A stretch of DNA of 64,000 nt from Pseudoalteromonas nigrifaciens (GTDB lineage: Bacteria; Pseudomonadota; Gammaproteobacteria; Enterobacterales; Alteromonadaceae): contig NZ_CP011037.1 of assembly GCF_002221505.1 (NCBI RefSeq), forward strand, positions 496,001-560,000, in the 5' to 3' direction. Below the pieces are notes generated by a model. That model saw nothing but the letters and a program-made list of their open reading frames with translations. It had not been told where the DNA came from and did no database searches. Below, piece by piece: positions 57,536 to 64,000 of this stretch. The first letter of the stretch is position 1; every line of letters begins with the position of its first letter. The position numbers and the translations under genes are program-made.

Positions 57536-58941
57536 TGAACACATTATTTTGGTTTAGGCGCGATTTGCGCCTTTTTTCTAATGAGGCGCTAATTCAAGCG
57601 CTTAATAATGGCGCTAACCACGCTATTTTTTTTATCTGCGAAAAACAATGGCAGCAGCATCAAGCAGCGCCAATACAAATTGACTTACTTAAACGTCGCA
57701 TTACTTACCTGCACCAGCAACTTGCTGATCACGGCATTACCTTACACATTATTGATGCGCCAGACTTTGCTGATTGCGAAACTCAACTCATTGATTTTTG
57801 TAAGGCTAATAATGTTAAGCATGTAATTGCCAATACCGAGTATGAACTAAACGAAGTAAACCGCGATAAAGCCATTTTAGCAAAGTGCGATGAGCTTTCT
57901 ATTACGTTTACCTTGTACGAAGGCGATTTAATTGCCCCGGTAGGCAGCGTTAAAAACCAAAGCAACGAAATGTACAAAGTATTTACGCCATTTAAGCGCG
58001 CTTGGTTAAAACAGTACATTGAGGTGCATTTTTCTTTGCCGCAGTGGCCTGTAGAGCACGTTAGCGGCGGTGCGCAGTTAAGCAAAAACGAAACAAATTT
58101 ACTCAAAGGCGATAGCAGCTCTGAAAAATGGCCCGTTGATGATAAAACATTGGCCACTGTGGTCGATAACTTTATTTGCGATAAACTAACAAGTTACGAC
58201 GATCACCGTGATATTCCCAGTATTAAAGGCACCTCAGGCCTTAGCCCTTATTTAGCGCTAGGTATTATTAGTACTAAGCAATTATTAATAAATATACAGC
58301 AGCGCTACCCGGATATTTTAAGCACTTCAAAAAGCAAAACCTTTACTTGGGTTAATGAGCTTATTTGGCGTGAATTTTATCGGCATTTAATTGCGCAATT
58401 TCCAAAGCTTTCGCGTGGCGATAATTTTAACGAAAAGTATAACGCGGTAGTTTGGCGTAGCAGCGATGACGAATTTAAAGCATGGTGCGAAGGCCGCACA
58501 GGTTACCCGCTTGTTGACGCTGCGATGAGGCAACTCTTGCAAACCGGGTGGATGCATAACCGTTTACGCATGGTGGTTGCTAGCTTTTTAACTAAACACC
58601 TACTTATAGATTGGCGCAAAGGCGAGCGTTTTTTTATGCAACATCTTATAGATGGCGATTTGGCCTCTAATAATGGTGGTTGGCAGTGGGCGGCCAGTAC
58701 CGGGTGTGATGCACAGCCTTACTTTAGAGTTTTTAATCCTATAAGACAAAGTGAACGCTTTGATCCAAACGGCGAATTTATTCGTAAATACATACCAGAG
58801 CTTGAAAACGTGCCAGATAAACACATTCACTTTCCACATAGTTATTTAGCTTCATTGGGGCAAAGTGATTCGTGTTATTGGCCAGCAATTGTTGATCATA
58901 AAGCGGCGCGAGAGCGTGCCCTAGCAGCATTTAAGGTATGA
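57535..58941 (+). CDS. phrB: Class I CPD photolyase
   Basis: A 468-residue photolyase: N-terminal antenna domain (WFRRDLRLFSNEAL, residues 5-18) and C-terminal FAD domain. LIWREFYRHLI and GRTGYPLVDAAMRQL line the active site, and NNGGWQWAASTGCDAQPYFRVFNP near residue 375 is the FAD and tryptophan-chain region. It repairs cyclobutane pyrimidine dimers with blue light. Its presence in an RpoE-ChrR operon is common in marine bacteria. Confidence 0.94.
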   Translation: MNTLFWFRRDLRLFSNEALIQALNNGANHAIFFICEKQWQQHQAAPIQIDLLKRRITYLHQQLADHGITLHIIDAPDFADCETQLIDFCKANNVKHVIANTEYELNEVNRDKAILAKCDELSITFTLYEGDLIAPVGSVKNQSNEMYKVFTPFKRAWLKQYIEVHFSLPQWPVEHVSGGAQLSKNETNLLKGDSSSEKWPVDDKTLATVVDNFICDKLTSYDDHRDIPSIKGTSGLSPYLALGIISTKQLLINIQQRYPDILSTSKSKTFTWVNELIWREFYRHLIAQFPKLSRGDNFNEKYNAVVWRSSDDEFKAWCEGRTGYPLVDAAMRQLLQTGWMHNRLRMVVASFLTKHLLIDWRKGERFFMQHLIDGDLASNNGGWQWAASTGCDAQPYFRVFNPIRQSERFDPNGEFIRKYIPELENVPDKHIHFPHSYLASLGQSDSCYWPAIVDHKAARERALAAFKV

Positions 58942-58942
58942 T

Positions 58943-59371
58943 ATGGATAACCAGTTACCAGTAGATAAGTTTGTAGATATATATCAAAAACTTAATAATA
59001 GTAACCTCGATTTATTAAGTGAAATTTACTGCGACGATATACAATTTACCGACCCAATGCACAACATTAATGGCATTGTTGAGCTGCGCAAATACTTTGC
59101 TAATTTGTATAGCAATGTTACGCATTGCCAGTTTGATATAACTGATTCCTTCAGTGTTGCCAATAATGCCTTTGTGTATTGGAGTATGCATTATGTGCAT
59201 CCTAAATTAGCCTCAGGAAACACCATTACTGTGCAGGGGCACAGTAAGCTTACATTTAACGGTGACAAAATAATTGAGCACCGCGACTATTTTAACGTAG
59301 GCGAGCTACTGTATAAGCATATTCCTTTATTAGGCCGTATTATTAAGCTTATAGATAAAAGGGCGGGCTAA
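58943..59371 (+). CDS. NTF2-like (SnoaL-type) protein
   Basis: A 142-residue cone-fold protein: VDIYQKLNNSNLDLLSEIYCDDIQFTDP at the start and GHSKLTFNGDKIIEHRDYFNVGELL near the end are typical of NTF2-like domains that form ligand pockets. Found beside photolyase in ChrR loci; its ligand is unknown. It begins one base after the photolyase stop. Confidence 0.82.
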   Translation: MDNQLPVDKFVDIYQKLNNSNLDLLSEIYCDDIQFTDPMHNINGIVELRKYFANLYSNVTHCQFDITDSFSVANNAFVYWSMHYVHPKLASGNTITVQGHSKLTFNGDKIIEHRDYFNVGELLYKHIPLLGRIIKLIDKRAG

Positions 59372-59373
59372 TT

Positions 59374-60084
59374 ATGATCACACTTATTACCGGTGCTACC
59401 TCAGGTATTGGCGAACAATTAGCAATAAAATATGCCGAGCAAGGCGATACTGTTATTGCTTGCGGTCGTAACAGCGAAAAGTTAGCTGAGCTTGCTAAGC
59501 ATAACAACATTCAAACCTGCCAATTTGATGCCACAAATTTACAACAAATAAAATCTGCTACCATTGGCTTTGCTCATTTTGATCGGGTCATACTCAATGC
59601 TGGTAACTGCGAATACGTTGACGATGCACGAAATTTTGACAGCGCCTTATTTGAGCGAGTCATTAGCGTTAATTTACTGGCTATGGGGTATTGCTTAGAA
59701 GCTTTATTACCTAAAATAAATAGTGGTGGCCAGCTGGTGTTAGTCAGCTCAAGTGTAACCTATTTAGCACTACCGCGCTCAGAGGCGTATGGCGCTTCTA
59801 AAGCGGGTGTAAGCTACTTGGCTAAAAGCTTAGCAATTGATTTAAATGACGTTGATGTAACCTTAGTGCATCCTGGTTTTGTTAAAACCCCTCTAACTAA
59901 TAAAAATGACTTTCCTATGCCTATGGCCGTTACAGCGCAAAAAGCGGCAGACTACATGATAAAAGGCATACACAAGCGTCGTAAAGAAGTGCATTTTCCG
60001 TATCGTTTTACACTACTATTAAAAGCACTGCGCATATTACCATTGCCGCTGTGGCTCAAAATTGCAAAAGGACTAGCGCGTTGA
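59374..60084 (+). CDS. Short-chain dehydrogenase of the ChrR locus
   Basis: A 236-residue SDR. NAD(P) motif TGATSGIGEQLA (residues 7-18), NAG motif (LNAGNCEYV), catalytic serine in SSSVTYLA and Tyr-x3-Lys in YGASKAG. SDR genes of this kind recur in RpoE-ChrR regulons with lipid-modification enzymes; the substrate is unknown. It overlaps the next gene by four bases (TTGA). Confidence 0.85.
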   Translation: MITLITGATSGIGEQLAIKYAEQGDTVIACGRNSEKLAELAKHNNIQTCQFDATNLQQIKSATIGFAHFDRVILNAGNCEYVDDARNFDSALFERVISVNLLAMGYCLEALLPKINSGGQLVLVSSSVTYLALPRSEAYGASKAGVSYLAKSLAIDLNDVDVTLVHPGFVKTPLTNKNDFPMPMAVTAQKAADYMIKGIHKRRKEVHFPYRFTLLLKALRILPLPLWLKIAKGLAR

Positions 60085-61337
60085 AAAAAATAGCTATAAT
60101 TGGCACTGGCGTTTCAGGTTTAACCTGTGGGCATTTATTGCATAAGCACTATGATGTAACGCTATTTGAAAAAAACAATTACATTGGTGGCCACACGGCT
60201 ACGGTTGATGTGCAAGTTGATGGTATTGAACACGCTATTGATACTGGTTTTATTGTATTTAATAACAGAACCTACCCTTATTTTGAAAAGCTATTAGCGC
60301 GTATTGGCGTTGATAAGCAAGAAACAGAAATGAGTTTTAGTGTACATAACGATGCCACAGGTTTTGAATACAACGGCCATACCTTTACGAGTTTATTTGC
60401 ACAGCGTCGTAATATTTTTAGACCAAAATTTTGGCGTTTACTGTACGACATAGTTAGGTTTAATAAATTATGTAAAACAATACACGAGCAAGGCAGCTAT
60501 AAAGCCGATCACTCATTAGGTGAGCTACTAAGTGAGCATAATTTTAACGACTTTTTTAAATATCATTATATTTTACCTATGGGCGCTGCTATTTGGTCTA
60601 CCAGCATTAAAGAAATGCAAAATGTAGGCGTTGAATTTTTTGTTAAATTCTTTTTTAATCATGGCTTATTAGATGTAGTAAACAGGCCGCAATGGTATGT
60701 AATACCCGGTGGTTCTCGTCAATATATTAACCCGCTAATTAGAGGCTTTGCCGACAAAATTAAACTCAATACAGATATTAAATCAGTAACTAGAGCTGCC
60801 GATAAAGTAACCATAGTGTTTGCTAATGGTGAGCAAAGCGAGTTTGATAAAGTGATATTTGCTTGTCATTCAAATCAGGCGTTAGCGTTATTGGATGATG
60901 CCAGCGAGCAAGAAAAGTCAGTGTTGGGCGCTATTCCTTATACCGAAAATTCAGTGGTACTACATACCGATACTAATTTATTACCCGACAGAAAAGCAGC
61001 CTGGGCTAGTTGGAATTATTTACTCAATAATAATACCGATAAAGCGGCTGTTGTTACGTATCAAATGAATATACTTCAAGGGTTACAGTCAGATACGCAG
61101 TTTTGTGTAACATTGAACCATCTACAAGGAATAGAAAAGAGTAAAATATTACGTGAATTTACTTACCATCACCCAGTATTTAACCAAGAATCGATAGCCG
61201 CGCAGCAACAAAAGCACAGCATTGACGGGAAAAATAATAGCTATTTTTGTGGTGCGTATTGGTATAACGGTTTTCACGAAGATGGGGTGCATAGTGGCGT
61301 AGACGTTGCCAAACAGCTTGGGGTTGAATTTGACTAG
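60081..61337 (+). CDS. Flavin amine-oxidase-like FAD enzyme (COG2907)
   Basis: A 418-residue protein with the FAD fold IGTGVSGLTCGHLL near residues 6-20, EKNNYIGGHTATVDV, and a C-terminal CGAYWYNGFHEDGVHSG motif closing the FAD site. This is the COG2907 group that accompanies DUF1365 and Cfa-like genes. In Rhodobacter a related set makes furan or unsaturated methyl fatty acids. I place the start at TTG 60081, overlapping the SDR stop; the longer reading from 60051 lies inside that gene. Confidence 0.85.
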   Translation: MKKIAIIGTGVSGLTCGHLLHKHYDVTLFEKNNYIGGHTATVDVQVDGIEHAIDTGFIVFNNRTYPYFEKLLARIGVDKQETEMSFSVHNDATGFEYNGHTFTSLFAQRRNIFRPKFWRLLYDIVRFNKLCKTIHEQGSYKADHSLGELLSEHNFNDFFKYHYILPMGAAIWSTSIKEMQNVGVEFFVKFFFNHGLLDVVNRPQWYVIPGGSRQYINPLIRGFADKIKLNTDIKSVTRAADKVTIVFANGEQSEFDKVIFACHSNQALALLDDASEQEKSVLGAIPYTENSVVLHTDTNLLPDRKAAWASWNYLLNNNTDKAAVVTYQMNILQGLQSDTQFCVTLNHLQGIEKSKILREFTYHHPVFNQESIAAQQQKHSIDGKNNSYFCGAYWYNGFHEDGVHSGVDVAKQLGVEFD

Positions 61338-62067
61338 CGCTGTATATTTAGGCGATGTAAAACATCGCCGTTTTGCGGTTAAAAGCCATAGCTTTAGTTA
61401 CCCTTTGTACATGATGTGGGTTGATTTAAATAACCCACAGCAATTAAACGGTGTGCATAGCCAATTGGGCAGTTCAGGTTTTAAAGCTCTTAAATTTAAC
61501 CAAGCAGACTATCTAAATAAAGACCCGCAATTAAATACCTTTTCGTTAGTAGCGCGCGCGCGCAAACACCTTGCAAAGCTAGGTGTTAAACAAACCTTTA
61601 GCCATGTTTATATGCTGGGGCAATTACGCTGTTTAGGTATTTACTTTAGCCCAGTAAATTTTTATTTTTTTGGCCATAACGATACAAAATTTAGTTACAT
61701 GATCGCAGAGGTTAGCAACACACCTTGGAATGAACGCCACTATTATTTAGTTCCGTTAGAAAAAAAAGTGAACTTTAAGAAAACCTTTTCCGTATCACCT
61801 TTTATGGACTTGGACATGAACTACCACTGGCATATTCGACAAACGCAGGATAAAGCATTAATACAGATTAAAAATATACGCGACGAGCAGGTATTATTCG
61901 ACGCTACACTAAGGTTAAAACGCCACGAATTAACTGAGCAACAAGTAAGTAGGTTGCTTAAACGTTTTCCGGCGATGACTTGGTCAATTTTTAAGGGTAT
62001 TTATTATCAAGCATTAAAGTTGTTTATTAAAAGAGTGCCTTTTTTAGGCCACTCAGGTAAGCCATAA
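61330..62067 (+). CDS. DUF1365 protein of the lipid-modification set
   Basis: A 245-residue protein beginning TSAVYLGDVKHRRFAVKSHSF, typical of DUF1365. The PVNFYFFGHND and EVSNTPWNERHYYL motifs near residues 112 and 132 are family marks. Function is unproven; it always travels with the FAD enzyme and the Cfa-like methyltransferase and is thought to act on fatty acyl chains. Start TTG 61330 overlaps the previous stop by eight bases; TTG 61324 is an alternative. Confidence 0.85.
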   Translation: MTSAVYLGDVKHRRFAVKSHSFSYPLYMMWVDLNNPQQLNGVHSQLGSSGFKALKFNQADYLNKDPQLNTFSLVARARKHLAKLGVKQTFSHVYMLGQLRCLGIYFSPVNFYFFGHNDTKFSYMIAEVSNTPWNERHYYLVPLEKKVNFKKTFSVSPFMDLDMNYHWHIRQTQDKALIQIKNIRDEQVLFDATLRLKRHELTEQQVSRLLKRFPAMTWSIFKGIYYQALKLFIKRVPFLGHSGKP

Positions 62068-62111
62068 AGCAAGTTGTTATGTTGTTTAAGAGTAATAATA
62101 TAGGTGATTTT

Positions 62112-63374
62112 ATGGAAAAAGCGACGCATTTACGTTGTCAAAATAATCGAAGCTGGCTTACTAATTTATATAAAAAAATAGTATTTAAAGCCTTTTCATC
62201 GATTCAAACAGGGCAAATAACGTTAGTTGATAATAACGAACGCATTACTTTTGGCGATTTATCGTCAGCTGCAAAAGTAACGATTACTGTTAATAATAAA
62301 GCAATGTACAAAGCATTTTGTTTGTCGGGTAGTGTGGGCGCAGGCGAGTCTTATATTTTAGGACAATGGTCTTGCGATAACTTAACTCAGCTGATCGAAA
62401 TATTTGCAATTAATCAAAATCAATTAGATGCTTTTGAAAAAAAGTTTTCTTTTTTCAGTAATATTGTCAATCGCTTAAATCACTTAAAAAACAAAAACTC
62501 AGAATCGGGTTCGAAAAAAAATATTATTGCTCATTATGATTTAGGGAATGATTTATACGAATCGTTTTTAAGCAAAGAAATGCTCTATTCGTGTGCAGTC
62601 TATCCCGAAAAAGAAGCAACCTTAGAGCAAGCTCAACAGTATAAGTTACAACGAATTTGTGAACAAGTTGAACTACAAAAAGGCGACTCGGTAATAGAGA
62701 TAGGCACCGGATGGGGGGCATTCGCAATTTATGCAGCTACTCATTACGACTGCTATGTTACTACCACGACTATATCTGATGAGCAGCACGACTATGTTGA
62801 ACAAAAAGTGAAGCAACTTGGGCTTGAACATAAAATAACTTTGCTTAAATTAGACTACCGTTCACTTAAAGGGCAATACGATAAACTGGTTTCAATTGAG
62901 ATGATTGAAGCGGTAGGGCACGATTACCTACCAAGCTTTTTTACTCAATGTAGTGCGTTATTAAAAGATGATGGCGCTATGCTTATTCAGGCGATTACTA
63001 TTGGCGATCAGCGTTATAAACATTATTTAAAAAACTCAGATTTTATTCAGCAATATATTTTTCCTGGTGGTTGTTTGCCATCGTTAAATGAAATGAGTGA
63101 ACAAATTAAAAATAATACCGATATGGTTATTCATACCGTAAACGATATTGGTGCCCATTATGCACGTACACTTGCCGATTGGCGTACGCGCTTTATACAA
63201 AGCTGGCCAGACTTAGACAGCTCTAAATTTGATGAGCGCTTTTATCGTTTGTGGTTATTTTACTTTGCTTACTGCGAAGGTGCATTTAGAGCACGTGCAA
63301 CTAGTACCGTGCATTTAATGGCGCGTAAACCACGTTTTATCAGTACTGATGATGAAATTGCACTCGGTTATTAA
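62112..63374 (+). CDS. Cyclopropane-fatty-acid-synthase-like SAM methyltransferase
   Basis: A 420-residue enzyme of the Cfa family: an N-terminal lipid-binding domain (about residues 1-135) and a SAM-binding methyltransferase domain starting VIEIGTGWGAFAIYAA near residue 196. YDLGNDLYESFLSKEMLYSCA and QAITIGDQRY are Cfa active-site motifs. It would methylate or cyclopropanate unsaturated phospholipid acyl chains. ATG 62112 has an AGGTGA site; an upstream ATG (62079) lacks one. Confidence 0.9.
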   Translation: MEKATHLRCQNNRSWLTNLYKKIVFKAFSSIQTGQITLVDNNERITFGDLSSAAKVTITVNNKAMYKAFCLSGSVGAGESYILGQWSCDNLTQLIEIFAINQNQLDAFEKKFSFFSNIVNRLNHLKNKNSESGSKKNIIAHYDLGNDLYESFLSKEMLYSCAVYPEKEATLEQAQQYKLQRICEQVELQKGDSVIEIGTGWGAFAIYAATHYDCYVTTTTISDEQHDYVEQKVKQLGLEHKITLLKLDYRSLKGQYDKLVSIEMIEAVGHDYLPSFFTQCSALLKDDGAMLIQAITIGDQRYKHYLKNSDFIQQYIFPGGCLPSLNEMSEQIKNNTDMVIHTVNDIGAHYARTLADWRTRFIQSWPDLDSSKFDERFYRLWLFYFAYCEGAFRARATSTVHLMARKPRFISTDDEIALGY

Positions 63375-63852
63375 TTTTGTGTTATTTCAAGCAGTGTGGT
63401 TTTTATCCTTACTGCTTGAATCAAGCTCTGTTGTGTTTAGTAGCGCTATTATTGCGTTGATGTTTTATTTATCAAAACAAAAGAAGCACGACGCATTACT
63501 GGTTTTAGTGGCTTTGCCCTTGGCTTTATTGAGCGAGTTTATTGCCGTTAAAAGTGGCTTATTAGAGTTTAAAGTATCCCCATTTCCTGTTTGGCTTGCC
63601 TTATTGTGGTTTGCATTACTGCTTAGCATAAACACCTCAATGCGCTTTTTAATCTCACTAAAACTTTGGCAAGTATTTATTATTTGCCTTGTGTTTTCCC
63701 CTGCAAGTTACTGGGCCGGCGCGCGCTTTGAAGTGCTAAATTTAGGCCTGCCACTATTGGAGTTTTGGCTGGTATACGGTGCTCTTTGGGCTGCTGTATT
63801 TACTTTAATTATTTTAGCTAATTTAAAACTTAAATTACTTATTACTCGCTGA
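63349..63852 (+). CDS. DUF2878 membrane protein
   Basis: A 167-residue protein with five or six membrane helices. PFPVWLALLWFALLLSINTSM near residue 78 is the family's core, and the start MMKLHSVINFVLFQAVWFLSLL matches DUF2878. It regularly follows the Cfa-like gene in ChrR loci; function unknown. It overlaps the Cfa gene by 26 bases, so it is translated in tandem. Confidence 0.82.
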   Translation: MMKLHSVINFVLFQAVWFLSLLLESSSVVFSSAIIALMFYLSKQKKHDALLVLVALPLALLSEFIAVKSGLLEFKVSPFPVWLALLWFALLLSINTSMRFLISLKLWQVFIICLVFSPASYWAGARFEVLNLGLPLLEFWLVYGALWAAVFTLIILANLKLKLLITR

Positions 63853-63877
63853 TCCTCGCCCTTGCCGCTCCCGTATG
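63850..63877 (+). promoter_or_regulatory. Predicted internal ECF promoter before the last gene
   Basis: TGATCC (63850-63855), 16 bases, CGTATG (63872-63877), 28 bases before the ATG at 63906. Same boxes and spacing as at 55205 and 54559, so it gives the downstream genes a second entry point for the sigma factor. Confidence 0.72.
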
Positions 63878-63905
63878 ATTATTCACTTACCTGAAGGGAT
63901 TTACC

Positions 63906-64000
63906 ATGAACGCTATATTTAAAGTACTGTGTATTTGTTTACTCACAACGAGTTGTGTTGCTGCGGCACAAATTAGCTTAACGAAGGTAGGGGATGCGCG
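63906..64000 (+). CDS. Start of an exported protein, probably chalcone isomerase-like (cut by window edge)
   Basis: The first 31 codons are visible: a signal peptide (LCICLLTTSCVAAA) and the mature start QISLTKVGDAR, which resembles the first strand of chalcone isomerase-like exported proteins found at the end of photolyase/Cfa operons. GAAGGGA serves as ribosome site, and the gene has its own predicted ECF promoter. Confidence 0.55.
   Translation, partial: MNAIFKVLCICLLTTSCVAAAQISLTKVGDA

Overview
The window looks like a chromosomal segment of a marine gammaproteobacterium close to Pseudoalteromonas. The evidence is a low GC content, alteromonad-type gene families (TorF-like porin, QEGLA-motif protein, DUF3081, RhlE, arginine succinyltransferase genes) and a Vibrio/Pseudoalteromonas-style aryl polyene locus. 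The genus is an inference from gene content. I saw no tRNA, rRNA, CRISPR array, integrase or insertion sequence.

Positions 1-14312 hold the distal part of an aryl polyene (APE) pigment cluster, all on the + strand with overlapping or nearly touching genes. It has a membrane protein, an acyl-activating ligase, two hotdog dehydratases, a ketoreductase and two complete ketosynthases. It also has a thioesterase, a LolA-like carrier, an MMPL/RND exporter, a DUF3261 lipoprotein, a family 2 glycosyltransferase, an LpxL-type acyltransferase, a MIO-type aromatic amino acid ammonia-lyase and a halogenase-like flavoprotein. The set suggests that an aryl starter is made and loaded, extended by a type II polyketide-like system, joined to a lipid or sugar carrier and moved to the outer membrane. 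The acyl carrier proteins lie at or before the left edge.

Positions 14403-20316 hold an RhlE-type helicase, a flavoprotein, ferredoxin FdxA and a frameshifted DUF5916 outer-membrane protein. Positions 20412-26470 (mostly - strand) hold a decayed EAL-domain fragment and then the choline-to-betaine operon betI-betB-betA, a short BCCT transporter and a TorF-like porin. Positions 26869-34531 hold a DUF3081 pair, the QEGLA protein and an arginine succinyltransferase group (astC/argD, astA, astD, DUF1338) with a divergent Lrp-type regulator. Positions 34799-43076 hold small unknown proteins, two cyclic-di-GMP proteins, DUF418 and rluF. Positions 43318-51637 hold an RND pump with its adaptor and LysR regulator, an alkyltransferase-like protein, a sodium:solute symporter with a 43-residue companion peptide, and a thioesterase gene broken by a stop codon.

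From about 54559 to the right edge lies a RpoE-ChrR (ECF sigma/zinc anti-sigma) stress locus. It contains a LON-domain protein, sigma factor, ChrR, a DUF523-DUF1722 protein, photolyase, and a lipid-modification set (NTF2-like, SDR, flavin amine-oxidase-like, DUF1365, Cfa-like methyltransferase, DUF2878, and the start of a probable chalcone isomerase-like protein). The most useful new observation is a shared element, TGATC(C/G)-N16-CGTA. It lies upstream of the sigma gene, the LON-domain gene, the last gene at the right edge, and, some 27 kb away on the other strand, the DUF3081 gene. All four copies have exactly 16 bases between the boxes, which predicts the sigma factor's promoter and a distant regulon member.

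Four genes look decayed or frameshifted: DUF5916, the EAL remnant, the thioesterase, and possibly the small protein at 34799.
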